DNA from: Linum tenue
Taxonomy: Eukaryota > Streptophyta > Magnoliopsida > Malpighiales > Linaceae
Length of the DNA stretch: 64,000 nucleotides
NCBI GenBank assembly: GCA_946122785.1
Contig: CAMGYJ010000005.1
Span: forward strand, 89,274,547 to 89,338,546
Direction of reading: 5' to 3'
Shown here: piece after piece, positions 53,549-64,000 of the stretch
How positions within the stretch are numbered: position 1 is the stretch's first letter
How the letters are laid out: each line of letters starts with the position of its first letter
Position numbers and translations under genes: made by a program
Notes under the pieces: model-generated
What the model was told of the DNA's origin: nothing
The model's input: only the letters and a program-made list of their open reading frames with translations
Database searches by the model: none

Positions 53549-54541
53549 GGGGTGTGTGATATATTAATTATAATATTATATCAATAAATTAAAAGAAAAT
53601 TGTGAAATAAATTATGATATACAATTATTTAAATTCATTAGAAATTAAAACAAACCTCGCCCACCACCCAAATTTCATTTCACGACAAATCCTATCTTTC
53701 CCATCTGATTCCAACTCTTTCCCATCTCTCACACTCAACTTCGCCCGCTCTCTCTCCCTCCCTCCCTCTCTCTCCTCGATCTGCAGAGATATAGGAAACG
53801 AAGCAGCGGCTGACTTTAAGCTGGTAAGCAACTAGTGGAGCATATCCGCAGGTGGTGATTTATCTAGATATGCTTTGCGAAGAAAATCAGGAAGATTCGT
53901 GTTCTTGCTGGAGGTGGAAATCAAACCGGAGGACTGGGTTTATTGTCGGATTTGGTAATCGGGATGACGGGTTTCTTGTCGGAGGTTCAAATCGAAGTTG
54001 GCAATAGGGCGCTAACGAGGGTTAGATCGAGGTAATTTCTGGGTTTGGATTAATTCTAACCTAATTTACACACTTCTTCTGGTTTATTATTTTGGAAGAA
54101 GAATCCGGCGCTGGCTGGAGAAGATTGCAGTGGGAGAAGGAAGAGAGACGACGGAAATAATTGTGTCTCTCTCTCCACTTTCAACCTTTTCTTTTCTCTC
54201 TCCTCTTCCGCCCCAATTTGGGGGGCGAGTTGAAACAGTGAAAAAACCCCTGGTTTGCCCACTCCCATAACTGTTCCAAACTATCCAAACGGGGGCTTCT
54301 TCCTCGGGTTACCCACTTCCCCTTGCCATTTACGCCCCCCCCCCCCCCCCAGCCCTTACCTCTCCTTCCCAAACAAAGCGAAAAGGATTTGCAGGCATTG
54401 GTATCTGCCATAAACTCAAGAAATACCCACTTCAACCCTTCCCACGTACATTATCATAAATTTATATGTGACGAAGAGATGTTTGGAGTGACACATTTTT
54501 TTTAATATGAACAGGTATTTATATAAACTATTGTCAAAGGT
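53549..54541. other. Unassigned region with CT-rich and poly(C) tracts
   Basis: Contains a CT-rich run (53747-53780) and (C)16 at 54335-54350. The CT-rich part followed by 'aagctggtaagc' might be a 5' leader with a splice donor of a lost gene. No coding match. Confidence 0.4.
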
Positions 54542-55443
54542 CTACATGAAATTAGTGGGCAGCCTAGATACAATCTTGGCTCCCACTCCCTTAGCAACAT
54601 CAAAGCTAAGTCTAGTGAAAATGTACGCGTACGTCCGAGACTCAAAATACTGAGACACGAAAAATTTATGAATGCGGTTAAGCAAAGCCACAACATCCGT
54701 ATCCAACTCCCCCAGCGAAGAGAAAGAAAAGGGCAGGAACCCGTAACCAGCCGCCATGCACAAGTCCTGATACTTAGCACACTTTCGCCGAGCAGCATCA
54801 ACAACAACTCGGCCCGGCACAAAATCAGTCATCCCAATCTTAGTTAAAGGTGAAGAACCAGTCAGATCAATACACACATCTCGCACCCTATCCCAGACCT
54901 CCTTTCCGAAAGAAATCCCAAACCTGTAATAGATGTCCACTAAGGTGTCTCGAACGAGGTTATACCGATGCTTAATGCCCACAATACCAGCACAGGACAC
55001 ATCATGATCCCCAAAGATATCACCATCAAGGACACGGGAACAAACAGAACAAGGCCTAGAGACCAGAAATAATGGGACACCCAGTCGATAACTAAGCACA
55101 CTACGATATGTCCTTCCATTCATAGTCTGACCCAACCCAGCAATAGGAACAGCACGCAACCAATCAGAAGAGTGTGCACTCTGCTGGGACTTCCACAAAA
55201 CAACATGACACGTAGTCAACGAGAAAATAGAATCTGAAGTAGCATCAACCTTCGCGAAATATATGTCTGCCAATTTCTTCATAAGTTTTGGGGCAGCTAC
55301 GTCGCTAGGGTCAAAAGAGAGCTGGGCCGGCCCAAAAACACGAGGGGAGCCAGTAAGCAAAGTAAATTACAGTTTTGAAATACCAGGGCAAGCCCGAAGC
55401 AAAAGCAACTCACATTGTGTGTCATCAATTCTCGCAACCAAGT
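54542..55443 (-). pseudogene. C-terminal part of a plant RT-domain protein, split pseudogene
   Basis: Minus-strand frame 55360-54542 (272 codons), with an upstream piece to 55443 that holds one stop (about 55371). Features: LMKKLADIYFAK, then SDWLRAVPIAGLGQTMNGRTY, and a Cys/His cluster CSVCSRVLDGDIFGDHDVSC (CX2C...HX4C) followed by GIKHRYNLVRDTLVDI. The end is FLPFSFSSLGELDTDVVALL...IVSRLPTNFM. I recognise the C-terminal region of a family widespread in plants and usually annotated 'reverse transcriptase domain-containing protein'. Two internal stretches look deleted: one near 55335, and one after FGKEVWDRVRDV where the family has an acidic endonuclease-like segment. It continues at 62781-62996 across element C. 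Confidence 0.7.
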
Positions 55444-57009
55444 TGACTCACTCCTACTGTCACTCTAGAAAATGGCCAAGTGTAACCACTTCCTAAAGCG
55501 TAGTATAGCGGGTTTGGGTTTTAATGTCAACCCGGGTCCTAGATGTGATGACTACTCAGTGAATTCGTATTATCTAGCAATGAAACTTTAGTGAAGATCT
55601 AAACTAACAAGCAAGCAAAGCAACTAAATGGTTGTTTTCAGGTTAAGAGAGGTCACCCGGATATGGTTCCCCCTAGTCTGCAGTTAAGCCGGATTGTAAT
55701 TACCAAGTTCAATTTCTATGATAGTTATACTGCGGAAGGTTCTTAAACAGTCTGAAGTCTCGACTAAAGGTCTCCAGACCCTATCAATCTGAGTCTCTAG
55801 CTGGCGACTAACCTACACCGGAGTAAACAGATTGAGGCCCTAAGAACAAAACCTCCACTATCGGAGTAAAACCGGTACAGAATAGTGAGTTGGTTCCTCG
55901 ACTAAAGTCACCAACTCCCTACCTTCAATCAAGGATGCTCTATCAACCTAGTCAGATATTCTCATTCTAGGTTAAAGCAGAAACAACAGGAATTTGATCA
56001 GGATTCAAGTCATTCAATCATTCAAACCTCAATCGAATATAATCAATTCATAGAAACAGTACTTGGGTTCATACAATCAATCTCAACATACAGAACTAGG
56101 GTTTCCCACACCCAGATGAATGGGAGAACTACTCCATGGAGAAAGAAGCAAAAGCAGAATCAGACGCGGAAATCATACTCTGAAGATGGATTTCTGCTCC
56201 TGGACGTTGAATCGGCACTTCTCCAAGCTCAAACCAAGCTCCAATGGTGTTGAAGATCGATCTAGGGCACTTGGAGACTCTTGTTCGTCGCTTTCTCTCT
56301 CTAGGAATCGCTCTGTCTCTCTAAAACTCGAATCCCCTCTCAATTTGGCTGAAATCTGCCTAAAAGGGCATCATTGGCCAAAGCACTGTCGAGGGCACGG
56401 CCGTGCTTTGCCTTAGCCCGCCCGTGCTTTGGCTAGGGTTAATTACACGGTCACATGTTGGTGAAAACACGGCCGTGCTTTTGGGAGAACACGGCCGTGC
56501 TTTGGGAAAACACGCCCGTGCTTTGTCTCGGCCCCGCCCGTGTAATCAGCTCATGTCTGCCAAACTCGGATTTGCTCTCGGCAGTAAAAGCACGGTCACA
56601 GAACACGGCCGTGTTTTGAAGGCCTCCTGCCCGTGTTTTTACTGCCGAACCTGTTCCCCTATATTCAATGCTTCGTTTCTCCCTCGTCCGGACTCCGAAT
56701 CAGTCGCCGTTTGATCCCAGACGCTCGTAGTCTCGTCCTCTTTCTTTTCATGTCAAACTTGCACGATTCTTTGTCCATAAAGTGAGGTAGAAATCCATTC
56801 TTCTTCAGGTCATGCCAGAGTTTCTTCTCCCGAATCGCCAATTGATCTCTGATTGACTTGAAACTTGCGCCTATGCTTCACTTTATGTGCTAGGACCTGA
56901 AATGTGACAAAGGAACACAACCTAGCGTAAAATAGGCCAAAGAAGCAATAATGCAAGCTTAAACGATCAAGGAACAAAGGGAAAAACCTGTGCAAATATC
57001 GAGTCATCA
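55444..57009 (-). repeat. Element C 3' LTR
   Basis: 1566 bp. Contains four CACGGCCGTG palindromes (56396, 56468, 56490, 56604) and several half-matching variants between 56396 and 56640. Short open frames within it (for example 56403-56714) are recreated in the other LTR and are not genes. Confidence 0.95.
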
Positions 57010-57025
57010 AATCCCCCCACACTTA
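57010..57025 (-). other. Element C polypurine tract next to the 3' LTR
   Basis: Minus-strand 'aagtgtggggggatt' abuts the LTR start. Confidence 0.88.
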
Positions 57026-57936
57026 ACCGTTTGCTTGTCCCCAAGCAAACCTAACTCAAACCAATGCAACTCTCCAGACCTCTATAGCAACAAACAACTT
57101 CGATCGTAGGTAGCGGACTTCCTAGATCATTTAGCAGCTTACGAGGTCAACCGACGCACAAGTCATCTCATAGCCTCTTCGGCGAGAACGCTAGTCTCGA
57201 GTCGGCATCATGGAAAATAGTGAACAGAGGACAAATGAATCGTGGATGAAGGGACTCTAAAAAAAAAAGATCATGGACTCACATTTTTCAAGGTGCTCGA
57301 TTTTTTTTTGGAGATGGTTGGAACCCCTTTTCTTTCTTCTTTTTGCTTGTTTTTCCTGTTTTTCTCTCTTTTTTTTTTCAAGAGTTCCAACCTGTTTTTG
57401 CAGAAAACGGGGGCTCCCACCTAGCAAAGGTTTTGCGAGAGCCCGGCTCTTACCGGCCATGCCAGGAGCAGTTGTCTCGAGCCTCGTGCGGGGGAAAGAC
57501 ATGTAAGGGGGCTGGAGGTAGTAGGTGGAAATTGGGAACGGATTCCCGTCTCCCCTTACACACTTTCGCCCTATTCGCACGGGAGACGTTATTTCAAAGC
57601 ACATTTCGAGCACCTGTTACTTTCAAAACATGATACAAGAGTCCATGACAGGCAGAGAGTCCACAACACCACACAATTCAAGGGTCCTAAGATCACTAAT
57701 TCACTCAATCAACCAACACAATATGAAGAAGAAATGAGACGTCTTAAATGCATCAACATCCTCCATAGCGCTACACTACCTCCCTAGGTTGCAAATCACT
57801 ACAGAGACTGTCAATTCAAAGCATACTGAGCAGGTAATTGCAGGGAACACGTACTTGGGGCCCTCAAATTCAAAAATTTGGACAGTGGACTAGGCTCCAA
57901 GCACACAAACAGATCTAATGCGGTCAAAAGATAAAC
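57026..57936. other. Element C 3' non-coding region
   Basis: About 900 bp between the two polypurine tracts, with A- and T-runs. No conserved frame. Open frames on both strands overlap each other and carry no domain. Confidence 0.6.
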
Positions 57937-57953
57937 ATCCCCCCACACTTAAG
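57937..57953 (-). other. Second polypurine-tract copy in element C
   Basis: Minus-strand 'cttaagtgtggggggatg' shares 13 consecutive bases with the tract at the LTR, 930 bp upstream of it in the element's sense. Confidence 0.75.
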
Positions 57954-58202
57954 ATCGACATTGCTCTCAATGGAGAAGAGGGAAGGAAAGGGGAACGATG
58001 TTACCGGTATGCACGGACTGCAGGAGACTGGAAATGGACCAGTCGGGAACGCATCTCAGCTCAAAGGGAACAGAAGAGCTCAACCAGAATGTGTTAGGTC
58101 CGATGTCAGCCCAATAAGACATCATCCAGAACAAAGGAAACAAACCAAAACAAAACCAAATCGCAATCCGACTCGAAACATAAGAAAGAAAGTCAAACCG
58201 TG

Positions 58203-58220
58203 GTGGGGTTGCCTCCCCAC
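58203..58220 (-). promoter_or_regulatory. Post-coding hairpin of element C
   Basis: Minus strand GTGGGG-AGGCAA-CCCCAC, 45 bp after the coding stop and preceded by 'gaagcgctt'. Same loop as element A; one stem pair changed from T-A to G-C on both sides. Confidence 0.78.
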
Positions 58221-58265
58221 AAGCGCTTCTTTACCGTCTTTTAGCTGGACGCCCATGGTGGATAC

Positions 58266-61073
58266 TCAGGGAAGTGCAGGGACAGGTGCCTCCAAGAGCG
58301 GATCCACATCGCTCTTGAGGTACAGCTTCAGGTGGTGACCGTGCACCCGACGGTTACAACCACCAGCATCGGTCAGCTCGACCTGGCCATCCGGCAAGAT
58401 GCAGGCGAGTGAGTACTCGGATGGCCAGGGTGGTCGTGGTGCTGGGGGTGGGACCAGCTCATAGTGGTCTCCACTCTTCTTCCGTGCAGGCTTAACTACC
58501 TGCGGCTTCGGCCGCCACTCCTCCTTGAGCTTTTTGTTCGGAGGCGAGACTGGATGGAGTGGCGGCGAAGGAATGATAGGCGGGACCTGCAAAATGAGAG
58601 GTGCAGAAGGATACACGACAGGCTCGTGTACCTGATCAGAAATAGCATGCACAGGCGATACAGAAATCATAGCACAATGATCAAACTCAGTCACAGGAAA
58701 AACAGCCTGTTCATTTCCAGCACGCAAGATCAGTTTACCATCATGCACATCAATCAATGCCTTGGCGGTGGCAAGAAATGGTCTACCCAGAATCAAAGGC
58801 ACATCCACATCATCATTTATATCCAGAATAACAAAATCAACATGATATGTGAATGCACCCACATTAACAAGCAAATCTTCTATGATATCCCTAGGATGCA
58901 CCACAGAACGATCAGCTAGCTGAATGCTCATCCTAGTAGGGCGAAGTTCACCTAGGTCTAGCTTTTTGAACAATTTAAATGGCATGACATTGATGCTAGC
59001 TCCTAGGTCCGCCAAGGACTTTCCTATATGCATGCTGCCAATAGTAAGAGGGATAGTAAAACTCCCTGGATCCTTGCGCTTTTCGGGCAGCTTGTTCTGC
59101 AGGATGGCAGAACATTCCTCGCTCAGCAGCACTTTCGAGAGATCTCCTAGTTTCTTCTTTTTGGTGCAGAGCTCTTTCATGAACTTCGCGTACTTGGGCA
59201 TCTTCGACAGTGCCTCCACAAATGGTATGCTGATGTTGAGCTGCTTCAACACTGCCATGAACTTGGCAAACTCAGTCTCCAGCTTATCTTTATGGAGGCG
59301 AGTGGGGAAGGGAAGCTGGGGTACGTGCTCCTTCACCACTGGTTGTGGCTTGGGAGCAGGGGCTTCCTTCTCCACCCGCACTTCTGCATCACCGGCTGGA
59401 AGTGCTGAAGCAGGTAGTGGTTCCTCCTGCCTGGTCGGGGCAGGATCAGCTGATGTAGGCCTGCCGCTCCTGGTGAAAATGGCATGGGCAGTCTCGTGAG
59501 GGCCGCGAGGATTGGGGACAGTGGTGGCAGGCAGAGTCCCCGGTGCCCTGGTAGTATTCTGGCGAGCTAAGTCCCCTATCTGGTGTTGGAGATCCTGCAG
59601 AATGGCACCCTGGTTCCTCTGGCCTGCCTCCAGGGTTCGCTGGCCTGCCTCCAGGGAAGCTATGGACTGATCCATCCTCGCGATAGTCGCCTGGCTGGTG
59701 GTCATGAAGGCCGCCAAAACGTTCTTCAGCTCGGATATCTGAGTATCGGGAGCTGGCGCTGCTGCGGGCTCGGCATACTGACGCTGAGGCTGCTGGAACG
59801 GCTGCCCTTGTCTAGCCTGGAAAGGCTGCCTCTGCTGAAAACCACCTGCTGGTGCTGGGAAACCAGGTGGTTTACTGGTGTTGTTGCTCCAGGCGAAGTT
59901 GGGATGCTGGCGCCATCCCTCATTGTATGTGCTACTGTATGGATCGAGGCGCCGAGCATTGGCGATGAAGGCCAACTGTTCTTGGGGAGTAGAGGACTCC
60001 CGCATAGCCTGGCAGTCCTCCACCAGATGGTTTGGACTCTCACACCACTGACACTGAGCTACTGGAGGCGCAGCTACACCTCGGCCCGGAAGGAGACTGT
60101 TAGGCTGCTTCAGTGTCTGCACCAACTCAGCCACCTGCTACTCTAACCCGGATCTGGCCTCCATAGCATGCACACCATGGTCCCGGGAGTGACTGCCTCT
60201 GCTGCTCTGCCCCCAGGAATGATCGCGGGCAGCCAAGGTACTGATCATCTGGTTCAGCTCGGGTGGAGTCTTAGTAAGGATATCCCCTCCTGGGCATAGA
60301 GACTCGATCACCCTCTGGCTGTCTGGGGTGATGGCACTGTAGAAGTTCCCCACTGTGAAAGCATCGCTGAAGCCATGATGGGGACACTGCCAGAAGTATC
60401 CCATGTACCGCTCCCATGCATCACGAAGGGACTCATCTGGCTCTTGGCGGAAATGAGTGATCTCCCGCTGAATCTCAGTAGTCTTCGATGCCGGATAATA
60501 TCTGTGCACGAACTTATCCGCCAGATCGTCCCAAGAAGTGATGGACAGTGGGGGCTGGGTCTCCAACCACCTCTTAGCATTCCCCGCCAGAGAATGGGGG
60601 AAGAGGTGAAGGCGGATTGCCTCATCCGGAACACCATTCAGCTTGAACCCGTTCGTCAGCTGCAGAAAACGGGAAAGGTGTGCCCGGGCTTCCTCATCCT
60701 TCAAGCCATGGAACTGGATAGAGGATGTGATGAGCTGAATCCATCCTGGCTTGATCTCGAAGTTATTTGCTGGGATGGGTGGATAGAGGATGACCGGGCG
60801 GATGTCAGCAATCCGTGGAGTGTAGTAGTACTCCAAAGTGGGACCCGGCGGTGGTGGTGGATGCTGATTCACCGGGGGAGCCTGTCGAGCATTCCCCGGT
60901 TGTGGGATGTCTTCGCCCTCCATCTCGTACTCTTCCTCAGAATCGCTGGTCAAGTGGCCGTCTATGCGCTCTCCCGTAACCAGTCTAGCTCGCTGCTGTC
61001 TCCTAAGTTGGCGGCAAGTGCGTTCAAGCTCTGGATCCAACGGCAGTAAACCTCCTGACTGGCTACGGGTCAT
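58266..61073 (-). pseudogene. Element C gag-protease fused to an integrase tail, one stop codon
   Basis: One frame of 936 codons from ATG 61073, interrupted only by TAG at 60137-60135. First half (311 codons): acidic N-terminus, then a retrotransposon gag domain (ANNFEIKPGWIQLI, LFPHSLAGNAKRWL, FVHRYYPASKT, LRDAWERYMGYFWQCPHHGF). Second half: zinc knuckle CQWCESPNHLVEDC (about 60053-60012), a Gln/Pro-rich part, a coiled-coil-like repeat (LEAGQRTLEAGQRNQ), then a retropepsin-like protease with SLADLGASINVMPF (near 59020) and VPLILGRPFLATAKALID (near 58785). The last 45 codons (PPWPSEYSL...RRVHGHHLKLYL) are the motif that ends integrase in full Athila elements, as at about 36020. RT to integrase core is thus missing with the frame kept. 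Confidence 0.9.
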
Positions 61074-61190
61074 GCACTATCTGCACACACTCAAGCAAGC
61101 AAACCCGTGAAGGCACAAGTGGGACAAAGCAAACAAAGCGAAAAGAAAAGCTAGAGTAACAGAAATCACTTTTCTTCAACAACCTAGCCG

Positions 61191-61209
61191 TCCCCGGCAA
61201 CGGCGCCAA
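61191..61209 (-). other. Element C primer-binding site
   Basis: Minus strand TTGGCGCCGTTGCCGGGGA, the form typical of Athila/Tat elements, five bases inside the 5' LTR. Confidence 0.92.
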
Positions 61210-61214
61210 AAACT

Positions 61215-62780
61215 TGACTCACTCCTACTGTCACTCTAGAAAATGGCCAAGTGTAACCACTTCCTAAAGCGTAGTATAGCGGGTTTGGGTTTTAATGTCA
61301 ACCCGGGTCCTAGATGTGATGACTACTCAGTGAATTCGTATTATCTAGCAATGAAACTTTAGTGAAGATCTAAACTAACAAGCAAGCAAAGCAACTAAAC
61401 GGTTGTTTTCAGGTTAAGAGAGGTCACCCGGATATGGTTCCCCCTAGTCTGCAGTTAAGCCGGATTGTAATTACCAAGTTCAATTTCTATGATAGTTATA
61501 CTGCGGAAGGTTCTTAAACAGTCTGAAGTCTCGACTAAAGGTCTCCAGACCCTCTCAATCTGAGTCTCTAGCTGGCGACTAACCTACACCGGAGTAAACA
61601 GATTGAGGCCCTAAGAACAAAACCTCCACTACCGGAGTAAAACCGGTACAGAATAGTGAGTTGGTTCCTCGACTAAAGTCACCAACTCCCTACCTTCAAT
61701 CAAGGATGCTCTATCAACCTAGTCAGATATTCTCATTCTAGGTTAAAGCAGAAACAACAGGAATTTGATCAGGATTCAAGTCATTCAATCATTCAAACCT
61801 CAATCGAATATAATCAATTCATAGAAACAGTACTTGGGTTCATACAATCAATCTCAACATACAGAACTAGGGTTTCCCACACCCAGATGAATGGGAGAAC
61901 TACTCCATGGAGAAAGAAGCAAAAGCAGAATTAGACGCGGAAATCATACTGTGAAGATGGATTTCTGCTCCTGGACGTTGAATCGGCACTTCTCCAAACT
62001 CAAACCAAGCTCCAATGGTGTTGAAGATCGATCTAGGGCACTTGGAGACTCTTGTTCGTCGCTTTCTCTCTCTAGGAATCGCTCTGTCTCTCTAAAACTC
62101 GAATCCCCTCTCAATTTGGCTGAAATCTGCCTAAAAGGGCATCATTGGCCAAAGCACTGTCGAGGGCACGGCCGTGCTTTGCCTCAGCCCGCCCGTGCTT
62201 TGGCTAGGGTTAATTACACGGTCACATGTTGGTGAAAACACGGCCGTGCTTTTGGGAGAACACGGCCGTGCTTTGGGAAAACACGCCCGTGCTTTGTCTC
62301 GGCCCCGCCCGTGTAATCAGCTCATGTCTGCCAAACTCGGATTTGCTCTCGGCAGTAAAAGCACGGTCACAGAACACGGCCGTGTTTTGAAGGCCTCCTG
62401 CCCGCGTTTTTACTGCCGAACCTGTTCCCCTATATTCAATGCTTCGTTTCTCCCTCGTCCGGACTCCGAATCAGTCGCCGTTTGATCCCAGACGCTTGTA
62501 GTCTCGTCCTCTTTCTTTTCATGTCAAACTTGCACGATTCTTTGTCCATAAAGTGAGGTAGAAATCCATTCTTCTTCAGGTCATGCCAGAGTTTCTTCTC
62601 CCGAATCGCCAATTGATCTCTGATTGACTTGAAACTTGCGCCTATGCTTCACTTTATGTGCTAGGACCTGAAATGTGACAAAGGAACACAACCTAGCGTA
62701 AAATAGGCCAAAGAAGCAATAATGCAAGCTTAAACGATCAAGGAACAAAGGGAAAAACCTGTGCAAATATCGAGTCATCA
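61215..62780 (-). repeat. Element C 5' LTR
   Basis: 1566 bp, same length as the 3' copy, palindromes at 62167, 62239, 62261 and 62375. Followed by TSD CAAGT. Confidence 0.95.
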
Positions 62781-62996
62781 CAAGTCCATCAGCTCGACGG
62801 TCCTGGTAACTCTCTTCGCCATGAGGTCAATGCTAAAATCAGGACAAGTACTGACAGGCCCACCCAGAACGGTGACACCATTAGAAGATCGATCAATAGA
62901 GGTAGGAAAAACACCTAAAACTCGACTCCTAGGATCCTCAGTAGGCCAAAAAAATTCCATCTTATCCACATTTAGGTGAAGTCCAAATCGAGGGCC
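62781..62996 (-). pseudogene. RT-domain protein pseudogene, upstream part
   Basis: Minus strand: GPRFGLHLNVDKMEFFWPTE, then LLGG-like VTVLGGPVS and MAKRVTRTVELMD. In the family this part directly follows the RT catalytic motif and precedes the segment at 55443. Removing element C and one CAAGT joins the two parts in frame. Similarity stops near 63000, so the RT catalytic core itself is absent. Confidence 0.7.
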
Positions 62997-64000
62997 TAGG
63001 ACACAGTATTATTGCCGGGTTCACATAAATTCACATGTATGGAAATTTGGTGTGTCGGCGTCTTGTTGCTTGTGATTCGTGGTGGTGAGTTCGGAAGTAG
63101 GGTTGGTAATGGGTGCATTTATTGGGTGTTTTGACTCAAATACCATGACCACACAGCCCTACATTTGTGGTTAACCACACCTACAAATGTGGATTATATT
63201 ACCCACAATCTGCATTGTAGTGTGGAGTGGTTAATCACTAACCATAAAAATAATATTTTACTAACCACGTTCAACCCACTATCAACAAATTATGGGTATG
63301 GTTACTTACAAAGTGTGTGATTTGGAGAGGCCATGATCATTCAATACAGAAAGAAATCGGAGAGAGAATATTGGAGAGGCTTCAAGACCAAACATGCATA
63401 AGTTGAGCCCCAATCATACGATCGAGTTACTCGAACCAGTACTTCACCCTGGGTAGTTGCAGATTAGCTGATTGCAGAGATGGGATGTGATGAACCCAGC
63501 TGCACCAGTAATTTAGATGTTCTTGGGATTATATGTAGACATGGCTAGACGACCTTCTACAACCAACATAACGTATAGATTATAAGTTCTATGTAAAAAA
63601 TTACAGGGACTACATAAACTACATATAATGTGCATAGATCCAACATAAAACCTGATAAAGACCAACAAACACATTGAATATATCATGCTAGATAAACATT
63701 AAGGCAAGGTAACAACATAATTATCAAGGACATCTTGATCCTTCTTCCCAGATTGAAAAATTGTTCCAGTCTGTTGGGAATCAAGATCATACCAACAGAA
63801 AGCTAAAACTAGACCTCATATAATCACCCTGTGACTTGATCCGAGTTCAGTATCCCATAAAGCAATCAAACACATAACTTTCCAGAAAGTATCACAAAAC
63901 AACAAAGACCGCATATGCATCAAGATCTATTCTGATGCAAGATACAAAGCCAAGGACCAATTGAAGCCAGATGTGAAGATTGGACACAAAGGAGGAATAA
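62997..64000. other. No gene recognised
   Basis: AT-rich intergenic DNA. 63110-63320 has several 'gtggttaaccac'-like short palindromes and could be a decayed MITE; no ends found. No frame with a known domain. Confidence 0.5.

Larger units (their letters stand above)
55444..62780 (-). mobile_element. Element C: young gag-protease-only Athila/Tat-type element
   Basis: 7337 bp with two 1566-bp LTRs (55444-57009 and 61215-62780), TGACTCACTC...GAGTCATCA. About nine differences were seen by eye (99.4% identity), mostly C/T. TSD is CAAGT (55439-55443 and 62781-62785). Minus strand: primer-binding site 61209-61191, one gag-protease frame (61073-58266), a post-coding hairpin, two copies of a polypurine tract, 3' LTR. 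RT, RNase H and the integrase core are absent, so movement would need enzymes from a relative. This layout matches the TR-GAG type of non-autonomous element (family knowledge). Confidence 0.95.

Noticed and set aside
53378..53587. 69-codon repetitive Lys/Gly/Cys-rich frame
   Set aside because: A by-product of the 78-bp tandem repeat; no similarity and no regulatory context.
56120..56714. Two overlapping open frames in element C's LTR (repeated at 61891-62485)
   Set aside because: They are antisense to the element, lie wholly in the LTR, and their peptides are just readings of the palindrome cluster.

Overview
The window is nuclear DNA of a flowering plant, most likely a eudicot. It carries an intron-containing plant rhomboid protease gene, remnants of a plant organellar RNase II-type exoribonuclease gene, a Cassandra TRIM element (so far known from vascular plants) and plant lineages of Ty1/copia, Ty3/gypsy and LINE elements. 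It is mostly a transposon graveyard: one host gene looks intact, one is a pseudogene, and most of the rest is retroelements nested up to three deep. Several nests are resolved exactly by target-site duplications (TSDs). I saw no bacterial-type system, CRISPR array or viral genome.

Layout. 1-858: 3' part of an old Athila-like LTR. 860-13500: an old, probably DNA-transposon-derived repeat block whose flanks are partly in inverted orientation. It contains a LINE 3' remnant split by a complete Cassandra TRIM (2826-3461, TSD AAAAT) and a 7.4-kb copia element (4167-11596, TSD TCATG). That copia element has a MITE in its 5' LTR and an extra ORF after pol. 13530-16060: no recognisable gene. 16545-18620: intact six-exon rhomboid-like protease gene, followed by a run of 192 G. 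19180-20060: a degenerate MITE-like element and low-complexity DNA. 20160-about 29600: gag-protease-only Athila/Tat-type element (A), split by a young chromovirus (21632-26889, TSD GCAAG). About 30000-37560: decayed Athila element (B) with RT, RNase H, integrase and an env-position ORF, split by a 3.4-kb solo LTR (31569-34994, TSD CATAC).

37637-52790: pseudogene of the RNB-domain exoribonuclease RNR1. Its catalytic exons are missing, and one intron is swollen to 13.4 kb by a 7.5-kb L1-type LINE (39075-46565, 14-bp TSD) and a palindromic MITE (46747-52207). The MITE is itself split by a small copia element (47128-52189, TSD GACAA). 52791-54541: unassigned DNA with a 78-bp tandem repeat. 54542-62996: a reverse-transcriptase-like pseudogene split by a young, gag-protease-only Athila-type element (C, 55444-62780, TSD CAAGT, two LTRs of 1566 bp each). 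62997-64000: nothing recognised.

How the parts relate. The two host loci (rhomboid; RNR1) are unrelated. The rest is a stratified record of insertions. Elements A, B and C are relatives: A and C keep only gag and protease, and C's protease frame runs straight into the tail that normally ends integrase. Such copies would depend on the RT and integrase of autonomous relatives, of which B is a dead example. All three share a hairpin just after the coding region, and its stem shows a compensatory change between A and C. LTR identity (A/C-type element C and the chromovirus about 99.4-99.5% by eye; first copia about 97%) suggests the chromovirus and C are the youngest insertions.
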